Origin: Acheta domesticus
Lineage: Eukaryota > Arthropoda > Insecta > Orthoptera > Gryllidae
Reading direction: 5' to 3'
DNA length: 64,000 bases
Assembly (NCBI GenBank): GCA_031308135.1
Contig: JAHLJT010009436.1
Location: 219,061,286-219,125,285, forward strand
In this document: positions 44,874 to 57,189 of the stretch, piece by piece
How the letters are laid out: every line of letters begins with the position of its first letter
Position numbering within the stretch: the stretch's first letter is position 1
Position numbers and translations under genes: made by a program
Notes under the pieces: model-generated
The model's database searches: none
What the model saw: the letters and a program-made list of their open reading frames with translations, nothing else
What the model was told of the DNA's origin: nothing

Positions 44874-45299
44874 TTGGAACAATATAATATTAAAATACGA
44901 AATTCAGTTTTGAACAAGAATTTATTCATAAAACATATAAAAGATCCTATATCTAAATTGGAATCTAAAGGAGTAGTTTACTCCATAAAATGTTTACAAT
45001 GTAATAGTTGTTATGTTGGGCAAACATGTAGAAAATTAAAAGAACGAATTCGAGAACATAAATATAATATTAGGCAGATAGAACAGAAACAAAATTCTTT
45101 AACTAAACATAGATTAGAAAAGGATCATAACTTTGATTTTCTTAATCCTACAATTTTGAATAGAGATTCGAAATATTTGTCTCGACTTACTAAGGAAACT
45201 CTTTATATTAAGTTGCAGAAACATACGTTAAATACGATGACAGAGCGGAATTCTTTTACAAAAATTTATGACCCCTTAATCAATATTTTTCAAAAATAA
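44874..45299 (+). CDS. GIY-YIG endonuclease fragment of PLE (duplicate)
   Basis: 141 codons, identical to the last 141 of the minus-strand 259-codon frame. Includes 'GVVYSIKCLQCNSCYVGQT' (about residues 34-52) and the conserved 'LKERIREHKYN'. It starts inside the linker, so it is a fragment, although the endonuclease domain itself is whole. The Met is the first in frame. Confidence 0.75.
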   Translation: MEQYNIKIRNSVLNKNLFIKHIKDPISKLESKGVVYSIKCLQCNSCYVGQTCRKLKERIREHKYNIRQIEQKQNSLTKHRLEKDHNFDFLNPTILNRDSKYLSRLTKETLYIKLQKHTLNTMTERNSFTKIYDPLINIFQK

Positions 45300-45684
45300 A
45301 AAGAACTATTTCATATTTGTCTAACAAAATTCACTTGTTGCAATAGCATTTTTTAGTATTCTACCATTTGTTTTTATAAATATTTATGTTTATTTAGAAC
45401 TCTGAAAAATTTACATGAAACTGCAAATCAATTTCATATTATTTACAATTTGAGGTGGCTTTGAATAAATATTTAATCGATTGTTTTCAATAAGGAAAGA
45501 AACTAACATATTTATTTAAACTAAAGTTTTATACGCAAATTCATGGATGCAGATTTCTTGTAAGTTGTATTTTGTATTTTATATTTTAAATTTGTTTTTG
45601 TAAAAATAGATTTTGTTAACAAATATCATCTACATTAGATCACAATGTTCTGTATTATATTTTATTATATTGTTTCAATAGACC

Positions 45685-45717
45685 CTGAAGATGAAGGCAA
45701 TTGAACTTCGAAACGTT
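45685..45717 (+). ncRNA. PLE hammerhead-like core, inverted copy
   Basis: CTGAAGA (45685-45691), 'tgaag...cttc' stem II with a long loop, GAAA (45710-45713), then 'cgtt'. Stem I could begin with GG (45718) pairing to CC (45683-45684), then an internal loop. Identical to the core at 42382-42414. Confidence 0.55.
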
Positions 45718-45859
45718 GGGACATTTGTAAAATAAAACTATGTTATTTTGAGTCTGCCTACAAATTATTGGACTTTTAAAACAATTATTAACTTTAAAAA
45801 GGCAGTCTTTCACATATTTTAATATCTCTCTTTTTACATAAAGAGACCCTTCAACGTCT

Positions 45860-46504
45860 CCCTAAAATTTCTTCGCAGTACTGTATACGACCGCGGTTTG
45901 TACCTAGTACTGGTAACAGAGGAACGTCAGAAAAGGAAAAAAAATCTTAAATTTAATAGAATTGTTTTCTCTTTATAATTAATTTTTAATTCGATTTCCT
46001 TTTGTCATTTTTGACGGGTTACCCCTAGCAATATAATATGTCTTTACTACATTTGAAAGAATTGTATCAGAACGTGTACTGAATAAACAGAACATTTTAT
46101 ATCAAAGGCGAAATTTTAAGAATTACAAATCGAGAAAAAAAAAATGCGAGAAAATCCTTGCCCAATGGCAACTTCCAGTGAATGCGAGGCGCGGCGCAGC
46201 AAATCGCGAGTGATTTATAAGGGCGCGACTAGTCTCGTCCCTATAATCGAATGCCTTTCTCGCCCCCATCAAGAGTGCATGTTGGGGCTCGTGGTGCCGG
46301 CGCCATTGTGCCGAGCTGCTTTCCGAGAAAGCGAAGCGCCAGGGACAGCACGAACTCTTCATGTAGCCCCCACTTTACAAGTGACGTATGGCATGCTGCA
46401 GTGTTTAGGAAACAATGTCGCGAAAGATTTGTTGAGACGTAGCAAATATACGTTTATTTCAAGGGAGATGGGACGTAGACATTTATAAAATAAACTTCCA
46501 GAAA
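45860..46504. other. Intergenic DNA
   Basis: 46150-46400 is moderately GC-rich with a 114-codon frame lacking motifs. Nothing is recognised. Confidence 0.45.
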
Positions 46505-46506
46505 TA

Positions 46507-46688
46507 TAGTAAACCCTCGTTAGCACGAACTCGCTTAACACGAATTTCGCCGTAACATGAACTAACTTCGGTCCCGGCAAGGGATTACGGTAATAAGGAC
46601 ATTTATAATACTTGGATAACAAGCATTTTTATTACACGAACACCGATTATTTCGGTCCCTTGGAATCCATGTTAATTAGCGTTTACTG
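46507..46688. mobile_element. pogo-like MITE with TA target duplication
   Basis: The ends 'tagtaaaccctcgttagc' and, at the right, the reverse complement of 'cagtaaacgctaattaac' are imperfect inverted repeats. TA flanks both sides (46505-46506, 46689-46690). The CAGT-type end fits pogo/Tigger-like elements. 182 bp, non-coding. Confidence 0.5.
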
Positions 46689-46690
46689 TA

Positions 46691-49600
46691 TTTACAATGA
46701 ATATACAATACATCCTGGAATTTGTAAAACCTGCGTGTTTTTCTCCAGATTGCAAAATTATCTTTCCAGAATTTTCCTAACGAAAGGAATCATCTAAAAT
46801 ATTTTCTGGAAAATTTGCATTACAAATGTATTCAAGCTATGTTTTGTTGGTTTTGCAAATAGAATCTATCCTACAGCAAATATAATCTAACTGAAAAAAC
46901 GAAGGAGTTAACAAAACTTATAAATAATAATAAAATTAATTTTAATAATAATTTCAAGTTTAATAGATACGTTATTTAATGTTTACTTTTTCTCCCTACA
47001 TTACAACATGAAGGGAAAATATTACAATCACCTCGACAATGCCTTCTCGAATTTTCGGTCGTTAAATAATTGTTTAGTGTTCTTTTGAGCTTCAATTCCG
47101 CACATACAGCAATTCTAATAACGCTGTTCCAAAGAAACGCAAGATTAAAACACGAAAAAAGCTAAAACTTGGAAAATATGTAAGGATTGAAATTTAGTTA
47201 CATCTTTCTGCAGATAATAATAATAAGCCTATAACCATATCTTTCGCGCTTATTCGAAAATAGAGTAGCTCTAGGTTCACATCAGATGATCTAATTCTGA
47301 TGATCCGGAAATCATTACCATATTTTAATTTTTGGAGACCCTGTGACAACAAGACCCCCATGTTTAATAATACAGCAGTATTATTATATTTATTCACTAT
47401 TAGAGTGACACACGTTCGTTTATGCATACAGAGGGGGTGAAGTCAATGCATACGGATTGTCAAGGTGACAGGTGTAAATAAACAAACCCGGGAAGAACAA
47501 ACGCTGACGATGTGACTCATACCGGAAGGGGGAAGCAAAGCCCCTTGTAATGAAAATAATACATGTGCAGGAGGCGTAATATAGTATAGAGGATCGGGAT
47601 AGGTCTCTTTTAACTGCTGACTGCCGAGTCGTCAACAACAAATTTGGTTGCTTCGCTATTTTGCGAAATACAGGGAAGTTTCGCATAGGGGGTAACAACG
47701 TATACTAATTATTCGACGAACCGCCGATAAATTGGCAGAATCGCGGTTGACATTTTCAGTTAGTACTTGACATCTGGTGATATCGCGTTAATCAGGGAGA
47801 AAGAATCAACATCAACGCGCCGACCGAGGCGAGACGACGTTGGGGACATTGGACACACAATCCCGAATTCAGCCGAGGCGATTTCGTAGATATGAAGCGC
47901 ACGAAGCTATAAAGTAAGCCACGAGTATTAAGTTGATTTGTGTAGGAAGGATAATTAACGAAATAATAGTTAACGTAATGAGCTGATTAAGAATTGCTAA
48001 TATTTGAGTTATGAATAAATATGTTATTTATTATTTGAAAACAAGGTTGATAACTTATGGGTATTGCCATCAATCACAAAAGTAAGAAACAAAAGTAATC
48101 TAAATAAAATCTTTGATTATAAAAAAAGGACGAGAGCAGAGCAGGGCTAAACAATTATATAAATGAAAATATAAATGTTAATATTGCTAGCAAAAGTTTG
48201 CAAATATACGGAAAGTTCAAATTAATTAAATTAATGAATGTTTGTTGAAATTAACAGGTTCGTTCTAATGGCTGCGCAATATGTGGCAGGTCGTATTAAA
48301 AATATTTATAGAAGTTGTAAGTTCATTTCAGTACTTTACATGAAGGGGCTCTGCTTCTCAAACATTTCTGAAAAAGTGGTTGAAATTGTTTTCTTTAATT
48401 ATTTTTGCGCAATTAGAAGTATTAAGTGTGGTTTGATTCCGATTTTCATCACATCTGACATTTAGAAAATTGCAAAAATCTTTATATTTAAAACGTTAGG
48501 GGCTTGCGTTTAGAAAAGTCTGTGACCTTCTCTAGCACCTCTAGTTTGTTTTATGAGAAATGTGCAAAAAAGTGTAGGTAAAAATGTAGATGAAGGTAGC
48601 TCACAATGAAAACCGAAAGTTTGTGAAATAGGGCAGGAAAAGAATGCACGTTTATGTTTTTTCGTATCATTTGTGGGACGCAAACCTTTTATCAATACAA
48701 GGAAAAAGCCAACGGTGTAACATCGCTCGATATGACTACCTACTACTCCTACATTCTGTCCGTCCTTCGCTTCGCGAGAGCACCATTGAGCATTTGTCAA
48801 TGTGTCGTACCGTTGAGGGGGAAGTGAGAACAACATTTTTCATCGTGTTTAAAAATTTAATGAATGAACTTACCCATGAAAATACGGTACCTAATATCAT
48901 TAAGCAGTTTCGTAGAGAACTAAGTCACTATATTTCTTCGTATTCCGATTGCAAATCTTGCCTTGTTTAATATAAACCATGAATATTATACACATGGAAA
49001 TATGATAAAAATTTCACAATCCATCTTTGAATACTAATGGAAAATATGGTCTCTACAACTTCTCCAAAAATTACGAGCTATAAAATTTAGATAACTTAAT
49101 GTTCAAGCATTTACGCAATAACTAATAAAAAATTTCGCAGAATTTTTTTCTCTAGTAAACTAGTTAATTGCTTTCCGAGAGCACTAGGTATCCAAGCATT
49201 AAGCTTCCCTAAAGGCCAGATTTACTCACTCGGTGAAGTTTGTGTGCTTTGAATGTATACATTTTTTTAAAGAAGACATTGTCTTGGAAAAAATCTGTAG
49301 ATTGTTTGATTTTTAGAAGTTATTTTTTGAAAAGGGGTAGGATGGGTTTTTACTTCAATAATTACATATACTGCTTTGAATTATATTGGATCGATTTCAA
49401 ACAATCTTGTTTTGTATCACTTCTACAGTCACCAGCAAAAAAAGTGATATCTACTATCTTTGAATCTACATAAATAAAATTCGAATGTCTGCCTATGATT
49501 TCAAAATTATCTTTTTATAACCTCATATGCTTATTTAGAATTATTAAAACAATTCAGTTTTTTTGCCGGGGTAATCTACGGAACGACTGCACAGATTTCG

Positions 49601-49803
49601 ATGCAGTTTTGCTAAAATAGTGGGAATTGGTTGATTTTTATTTATTCCTCTACAAAGAAAATGTGTTCGTTTATTTTTTTACCTCAAATCTACATTTTTA
49701 TTTTGATATTGACGAATTTTGTGCACGTAAGCTTCAAAATAAGAGAAAAGAGATAAACTTTTTGAGATACATCGCACTGATTGGGGCTTTTTGTATGTAT
49801 AGT
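46691..49803. other. AT-rich intergenic DNA
   Basis: No coding motif or repeat boundary recognised. Frames such as 48510-48836 (minus) and 48644-48970 (plus) overlap each other and match nothing I know. Confidence 0.5.
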
Positions 49804-50109
49804 TTGTTAGCAAAGTTGAAATAAGTAAGTGTTTCAATGAAGAAGTTGTATTCGTATATTGAAATACACATGTCTACGATACAGTTCGTAAAACAAGTTA
49901 TACATATCAACAAGGTAGGTCGCAAAGCAACGTGCATTGCTGGGCAACCATAGGTTCATGGAGATTATATCGCCATACCCCGATTGGGATTCAACACTTC
50001 CCCTCGAGATAATCTCTGCGTTGATAATCTTGATAATTCCAAATATAATTCAATATACGAATACAATTCCTTCATTGAAACACTTATTTATTTCAACTTT
50101 GCTAACATA
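49804..50109. repeat. Inverted repeat, 59-nt arms
   Basis: 49804-49862 is a near-exact reverse complement of 50051-50109 (about four mismatches), around a 188-nt spacer. The arms contain 'aagtgtttcaatgaag'. It may be a foldback element; no target duplication was found. Confidence 0.7.
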
Positions 50110-50214
50110 GTTAAACACTATTGGTGTGAATTTTACGAGTGGAATATTCATTTGTATGAGATTTCGGAAAAATGACTATCCCCCTTTCCTTCTTTTAAGA
50201 AGAATGGAATTGTG

Positions 50215-51180
50215 CACTCTTTCTACTTTTAGCAAAAATCTCGAAAATAGGGAATAAATTCACTTTCCTGTTCTTTCCGAAAACCTATAAAATTTTCTAA
50301 TAAGTACATTGTGATTCATGCCAGTAACGCAATTAGGTTCAGATTGATTGAAGGTCATTTTCAAGAAAAATTTAGAGCGGTTTTTGAGAAAATAAATTGC
50401 AACAATATCAAAAAATTTCATTTAACACAATAATCTCATTAACACAAAAATATTATACTTTTGCGGTATGAATTTGTTTGCAATTTTGAAAATACAGAGG
50501 GTTTGCAAAAATTGAGTCTAGCACCACTTTTTTAACATTCTTTGATGCATACGAGAAGAAAATTTAAAGAACAATATTGTAGCCGTTTTTGAGAAAAAAT
50601 CTAGCCTTGTGTTTGAAAATTGCCTATATTTTACACACAATTGCGAGAAATATGCTTATGTTTTCGATATATTCCATACGACGTTATTTCAATATTAGTC
50701 TTTTCAAAGAAGATTTTATTACAAGAAAAATCTGTATCTTCAATATTATAGTTGTAGGAAGACGTCGAAAAAAAGTTTAACTTTTGCAATTTTCGAAAAA
50801 TCAGATATTGAACAATAATGACAGTTGCGCTTCCAACCGTTTTCTACACTATCTCCTTGCAAATTTTAATTTAAAAAATTGAGCCTTTTTTTACAACATT
50901 TTTGAAAATGTTGAGGCGGTATGTAAAGTATCGCCCACAATTAAAACATCCATTCACACTTATAGGGCCTCGACCTCTTTTTAAATAGATCAGGGAATAT
51001 CAATTTTTAAGAAAGTCGTCCGAATGATTTACGCGTAAGCGTTGATCATAGTTAGATTGACGTTTTGCCGTCAAACAATTTTTTGTTATCAAGGACCAAA
51101 AGAACGTGGATTCAGACTACACAATGTGTTAGAGAAAGTAATTGACTACAATATGAACAATATTTATCCACATTTTATTT
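50215..51180 (-). repeat. Unclassified interspersed repeat, diverged copy C
   Basis: Same orientation as copy B. Landmarks: 'gcggtttttgagaaaat', 'tagccgtttttgagaaaa', 'ttgcaattttcgaaaaatca', and at the right 'gttatcaaggacc' followed by 'acacaatgtgttag', matching B's 'gtatcaaggacgc' and 'cagcacgtgttagg'. Heavily mutated, so older than the A/B pair. Confidence 0.55.
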
Positions 51181-51329
51181 ACCATGACCAGGAAATTAGA
51201 GATTTTCTGTCGAAATAATGCCGTTTTACAGTGCAGGGTTCTTTCGTCTTTCCTGAATTTCTTGGAACGAAGAAAGAAAGTAAAAATATAATAAAGATAT
51301 TGTACATGGCACTGTTTTGCTCCAGTGCG

Positions 51330-51525
51330 CGGCGACGCAGCGGGACTGTTGACAGAAAGCGGGCACTGACGCGTGCAGTGCTAGCGAGCGGTTCTCGGAA
51401 GGCCGACTGCATAGTTCATGCAGGGACCACAGCACAACGACGTGCCCGTCGGGCTGAGCGCCGGGGAGACGTCCGTCGGGTTGGGCGTTGGTCAGGGAGA
51501 GCGTCCGGGTGGACGGCCGTTGGAC
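51330..51525. other. GC-rich flank fused in frame to R4 copy 3
   Basis: GC-rich DNA with short internal repetition ('cgtccgtcgggttgggcgtt'). It is open in frame with the downstream R4 sequence, giving a 312-codon frame from 51231. The first 98 or so codons have no element homology and are not credible as a protein. Confidence 0.5.
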
Positions 51526-52169
51526 TTGTAATAGCTGCCCAAGATCAGGCGTTGAGAACACGACATTATGATAAAGCGGTTCTCAAAATTTCCCAAGATG
51601 ATAAATGCCGCATTTGCCAGGAGCAAGTAGAAACCATTGATCATATTGTCTCAGCTTGTCCAATCCTAGCAAAGACCGAATACTTAAAAAGACACGACAG
51701 GGTGTGTAGTTACCTCCACTGGCAGATCTGTACCGCCCTCGAAGTTCCAAACACATGCCCCAAGTGGTACGAACACTCACCAAAACCGGTGACGTCTGTT
51801 GGATTGAGTACGATATTGTACGACCAACAAATTCAAACTGATCGCACGATATTGGCAAACAAACCGGATATAGTCAACCGGGATTTGGAGAATAAATCGT
51901 GTTTACTTGTCGATGTTGCTGTACCTTGCGATCAAAACGTCGTTACCAAGGAGGCAGGGAAACGTCTTAAATACAAGAGTTTGGAAATCGAGATCAGCCG
52001 AATGTGGGGCGTAAAAGCACAGGTCGTCCCGATAGTTAACGGAGCTCTGGGATTTGTCCCGCAAAATTTGAGTAAGAATTTGTCTAAACTCCCAGGTAAT
52101 TCAAAAGACTGGGAAGTGCAAGAAATCGCTTTACTTGGAACAGCCCATATTTTCCGCAAAGTATTGTAG
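51526..52169 (+). pseudogene. R4 endonuclease domain fragment, open reading frame intact
   Basis: The only one of the three R4 copies whose CCHC finger and PD-(D/E)XK-like region stay in one frame to the natural stop (TAG at 52167-52169). It has no RT and no start of its own; upstream codons come from flanking DNA. It could be a rather recent truncated insertion. Confidence 0.75.
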
Positions 52170-52276
52170 AGGCACCGACAGTCCCTAGATCTATTCCTAA
52201 GGTAGCTGGTTGCAATCTGGAGTAGATTTTATATTCAGCCGACTCATAACATCTTTAGTCGTGATGTAATGGAAAA
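51526..52276 (+). mobile_element. R4/Dong LINE copy 3, strongly 5'-truncated
   Basis: Starts abruptly at 'cttgtaatagctgcccaaga', inside the ORF, and runs through the complete C-terminal part and 3' UTR to an AAT repeat. 'CRICQEQVETIDHIVSAC' (CCHC), 'KPDIVNRDLENKSCLLVDVA' and 'GTAHIFRKVL' are read without interruption to 52169. Typical 5' truncation of a LINE insertion. Confidence 0.85.
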
Positions 52277-52303
52277 ATAACAATAATAATAATAATAATA
52301 ATA
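52277..52303. repeat. (AAT)n at 3' end of R4 copy 3
   Basis: Short AAT run after the conserved 3' end, with one interruption (AAC). Confidence 0.85.
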
Positions 52304-53199
52304 TGAAGAATGAACCTGAATATATTATATTTCAGAAATTATTAAATAAAAACGTCCCATTGTCAAGCAAATCTCACAGGAAGTGTTGTAAATAATTCAC
52401 CGTTTTCTGCATTCCTGAAACTGAATGAATTTGAAAAAAGAATTTCCACGGGGTACTTTAAACGATTTTTAGGTGGAGGCTATTTATTATTTCACGTCTT
52501 CCAGAATATTCTAGCGCTCTCATGCCGCTTAATGGACGGTTTATCAAAAGGAGGCTACCGGTGTTTGTCGATCTCTATGCATAATTCGGTCGTCACCTCC
52601 CCGTGCTTGAGTCGTGGGAACTCAGCGATATATCGACTCTGGCATCCTGAGCGTCGAACGTGGGAAAAGCTTCCAGCTTCAACTTATTGCTTCACGCACG
52701 CAAATGTTTACGATTTTGGGGTTATTATATATGTTACAAGGTCTGTTCTTCTAGCGTAGTATGTGCACCTCACCGTTCAAAATGAGCCCCACCCCGCTCG
52801 ACAAAGAGAATAAATCTTTGTTTATTTCCAAGGCCTGCGCAGGAAGGCCGCCATGCCACGAAACTATGATTAACTATCGTAATTTGACTTAAATTCGGAG
52901 TTCTATCGATCAACGCCAACTCAGAATCTACGTCACACCTTATAAAGTGCTCTGTACGCTGTGGTAGGGATGGCAAGGTGACAAGTGATATAAATAGAAA
53001 TAAGTCTTTCAGCGTTGATGAACATTAGTCGATATACAGTGAGCGGAACTTTCCTTTTTATAATTTTTGGAAAACCGTCGACGAACTTCATTAATTTAAT
53101 ATTTTAATTTTAGAAACGTAAAATTGGTGATTGCAGAAACAGCAAAATTGATCAGTCACGTGAAGAATGATCGTGTCATGAATACACTTTTTAATTTAA
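52304..53199. other. Intergenic DNA
   Basis: No gene or repeat recognised. Confidence 0.45.
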
Positions 53200-53590
53200 G
53201 AAAGAACGTGAAGGATATTTTTAAAAAAATTGTATAATTATTGGAAAATCCAAAAGTACATCGTTTATGTTTTGTTATTCAGGGCATTTACCACTATTCG
53301 CACAGAACATATACAGAATAAATTTAACGCAGTTTTTGAGAAAAGTTTGTTTTTAATATTGCCAGTTTTTCACTTAAAATTCCGCAAAAACCTACCAATA
53401 TTTTAAAGAAAGTACAGGATATTAATTAACTGGTTGTGCAGAAAAAAAATTCAATTGAAGAAAAATTCTGTCTTTATTAGTGCAGTTGTAGTACGACACG
53501 ATCCAAAAAGTTTCAAACTTATGTAATTTACTAAAATTCAGAGTTAATAGTGAAAATCGGTCGTAGGAAGGACCTTGGAGGAATTTTCGG
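53200..53590 (-). repeat. Unclassified interspersed repeat, diverged fragment D
   Basis: Follows copy B's interior in the same orientation: 'gggcatttaccactattcgc', 'cagtttttgagaaaa', 'gaagaaaaattctgtcttta', 'attcagagttaatagtgaaa'. It covers little more than one internal unit. Confidence 0.5.
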
Positions 53591-56500
53591 TATTAAAGAG
53601 CGAGGAACACAGTTTGAAAGAATTAATATGTATACAAGTGTCACTCCTCCTCCGCCCCGGTGCAATTACGTTTACAGTGATTTGATTCAGTAACACCTTT
53701 TTAATCCACATTGAAAATTATCGACGAAATTTTCAATTTTTCCTGGAATCTGAATTTGTAATTACTCCTTACTAAAACGAATGCCTGCAGACCCCGAAAC
53801 GTCTAATTTTTGTATTAAGCTTCTATAGTAAATTTCCTAGAAATAACTAGAATCAAAAACTGTTATCGATTATTATTCGCGTCTTTCGAATTCTCTCCAT
53901 CAATATGGATTTTATTTCGGGTATCGAGGTCATAATATTCCTGGTGTTTTGATAAATAACGTTGAAATATATCATAACACTTGGACTGTCTACAGTCAAT
54001 AACCTGAAGCCAGTTTCGTAAATAGAATTATTGCAACACAAGTGTTCTATTAACCCATCTCACGCTCAGGGAGAGCGGTGAGGCGAGTGCGGCCATGCTT
54101 TGCTATTTCGCCTTCGGTGACAAGACGTGTGCGCTATGAGAACCCATCGCCGCCGTGGTCATTGCGGGGAGCGCATCTTGCTTCCAGCGTCACATCTCCC
54201 AGGATCGCCTAATTCCTGTTGAATACAAGCTGTTAATAGTACATTATGAAACGATGATGCAATGATGGGTATTAATGCACGAGTGTGATATTACGATACC
54301 AGTGAGGAACGAGCGATTATCGTAAACTTCACACGAGTGTATTAATATCAATTACGTCGAGTTTCATACGGTACTTTTTCTACGACTTTTATAAGTTAAA
54401 CTTTTACATTGAATCGTTTCGTGGCATGCAGGACAGTTGATACGCAGGATCCAGCCCAGGCCACCTAGCGGTATATAAATTAGAAATAATAACAGTAACA
54501 TTAAGGAATGTCAAAACGTTTCTGGCAAACCAACTATTATTTAAATGTCCCATGAAAATGGTAAACCTTGAGGGACACCTTTTTTGATACATTTAATGAA
54601 GAGAGGAGGCTATTAACATTGACGAAGAAGTTGATATTGCTTAAGAAGTTATGATAGAACATTAGTATTCTAATAACCCGTGGTATATAATAACAATTAT
54701 CAACATCAGGCTCTCGCCTTCGCTGGTAACATGTAAATGGAAATATAGTATTAGTCACCCAAAAAAATAATTGATCGGGCAATTCCGAAACTAAAGATTT
54801 CTTTCAAGTACAGTCTGTTTCCTACACCTACGAATTTCAATGATAATTATTTCACTAGCATGTAAACGGCGAAATTGAGTACAAACTTAGCCGCATTAGA
54901 AAAGTCAAAAATAAACACGCTACTACTTTTCGGTCGTTCATGCAAGTCTGCATCGCAAAATATCGATAGGTATACCTTTCCATCTGTTTTTTCATCCTAT
55001 TATTGAAATTCCACTGAGTAGTAATTTATTATTTAATGAACATTACTATCGAATATCTTCAGAGGTACTAAAAAAAAGGTAAGATAAGCCATGATTATCT
55101 CCATTCAAAGTTCTGGAGTTTGTTTTCCAAATTTACGCAGAGATTAGTTTACTAATTTTTCATCTACAGAACGGCACTCGAATTTTATCAATTCATGAAG
55201 AATTTGTAATGAGCAAAGCTGATTCCGTCGATGAATGAAACGGGTCCTTTCGATGTCGTGTTTATTGGCTCAATCCACTGTTTTAAAATCATCCACCATT
55301 CTGCTCATTCATTTTCATCTCCATAGTAAATTGTCCCATCTGATCAGTCCAATGACACTCGGATTGACATAGAGCACTACTTGTGTTATGTCAGACACAG
55401 TTTCCTTTACATGTAATCGATAACCGGATGTGCTAATATGAAAATATCGATGTTCATTGAACTGCTGTTTCCAGTACTATGTAATTCCTAAAAGTAAATA
55501 AAAATGTTTGAAACCTGTGAGTAAACAGTGTTTGTTTGTTTGTTTGGAGAGCTCACAAGTTATTTCATGTTACATTCAGTAAAGAGTTTGTTGGCTCATG
55601 GTATTCGAAAGTTTGTGTTTATGTGTGTATGCAAGAGTTCTATTGTTTAGACCGAGTCAGGAGAGTCACCTTCATGAGCGACCCGGAAACGACACATTAT
55701 GTTCAACCTTGAAAATGAAGAACTAGGAAGTACGTGGTGTAAAGATGTTTTTGAAGGTCGTGAGACTAACGTAGCTAGTAAGGTATTAATGATTGTGTTG
55801 TAGGAATAACTTCTTATTTTAGAGACTGAAGTAGAAATACTTTGTTTGCGGTCATCACAACAGGAGGTTTTCATATGATGCTGGTAACTCTGGACTCCTG
55901 TATAAATATTTCATCATTTGTGGACTTTTACTTCAAAATTTGCGCTACTTTGCTTTGCAGACGAACAATGAACTAAACCCCACACACTCCACGTACTGAT
56001 AAGAAACTTCCAAAATATGAGAACTCGATATGAGTTGTCTTTGATATTTCAGTATTTTGTAATCAAATAGATATTTTTTTAAAACAAATCACAAGTTAAC
56101 AGGTAGAAATGATGCATAGGACATTGCATTATCACCCCGTCCCCCAAACTGGAGAATACTGGGCAAGTGTGAATGGGAAATAAATAACAAGCCCTACACG
56201 TTAATAAATTGAACTGACAGACGGTAAAGTATATCACAGAAATGAGGAACAATTTCCTGAAACGTAGAGAAGGATCACTTGTTTTCAAAGATAAAAAAAT
56301 ATGGTGAGGGTAAACAGGAAGAAGATTATATTTTCCTGGCTAGCTTCAAAATTTAAAGAAGCAGGCACGAAGAAAATTCAATAGAAAACATTAGTAAATC
56401 TCTAGCCATATCGCTAAGAAACTTATTATCTTTATCCTGCTGTCCGCCACACGGTCAAAAAAGGAAAGTAACACAGAAATTATTTAACACTGTTCCTGGA

Positions 56501-57185
56501 TTTCCGCTTTTTTTCGAATGGGAACATTTTGGTCTTCAGTTTGTCCGTGGCGTTTTCAAGGACGTAAAAGTATTTATAGACCGTTTCATTTACTCATGAC
56601 ATTTTCAACAACTTACGGCACCCTGATCATTTCCTCGGAATACAAGGATACAGGGTCTAATATAGGCATGTCAAGGTCGCGGGCCAGGTACTAAGCTTCC
56701 TAGAGCTAGCAGGTACTGCGTCCAGACAAATTGGCGCGAGATTTAAAAATAAGGGTTGTATACACGAGGCGGTATATACCTAGCACAGGGCAGTCTTTGG
56801 GAGAAGTTATATGACAGATAATGTCAAATTTAGCTACATTAATTCCCATTTTATCTTTAATGCAAAAAAATGACCAATTAAAACGAAATAATACATCAAG
56901 TTGATATTAAAATTTGAATTGAGAGTAAAAGAAAACTGAATCAAAAGAAACTTGATTTTGTAATCGTGTTCACTTAAGAGTGGTATAAAAGCCTGAACTT
57001 CTACTTTCAGGTTAGAAGGTTTAACAGACAAATATTATTGCCTTTTAAAAGCACTGCTGTTAATTTATTTCAAAATATTGCTACATACAATAAATAACTG
57101 AATGATTTAATTATACAACATAAAACGAATACAAAGAAAACATTCTTCATTCAAACATATTCCTGCCACTTAGCAAAGTTGTTTT
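53591..57185. other. AT-rich intergenic DNA
   Basis: No gene, RNA or repeat boundary recognised in 3.6 kb. A moderately GC-rich piece at 54060-54220 has no domain. Short frames are unremarkable. Confidence 0.5.
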
Positions 57186-57189
57186 CCCC

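Larger units (their letters stand above)
44820..45788 (+). mobile_element. Inverted 5'-truncated PLE copy (GIY-YIG and 3' UTR)
   Basis: Reverse complement of 42310-43276. Contains an intact 141-codon frame (44874-45299) with the complete GIY-YIG region, and the hammerhead-like core at 45685-45717. It lacks the RT. Outward-facing identical ends on both sides give the element an inverted-repeat structure. Confidence 0.85.
42310..45846 (-). mobile_element. Penelope-like element with inverted duplicate of its 3' end
   Basis: A minus-strand PLE (RT then GIY-YIG) runs from about 44790 to 42310. Its 3' 0.97 kb (42310-43276) recurs in inverted orientation at 44820-45788, identical over 141 codons. 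A 13-mer 'cccttcaacgtct' flanks the whole at 42297-42309 and 45847-45859, a likely target duplication. About 58 nt (45789-45846) lie between the inverted copy and the right duplicate, perhaps the short terminal extension known for PLEs. Arm identity and a single frameshift point to recent insertion. Confidence 0.85.

Noticed and set aside
51231..51525. N-terminal extension of the R4 copy 3 frame as a real protein
   Set aside because: No homology to the element's own N-terminus in copy 2; open by chance in GC-rich DNA.
54260..54350. Short inverted repeat around 'cacgagtgtga' / 'tcacacgagtg'
   Set aside because: Pairing is short and broken, below what I would call a foldback element.
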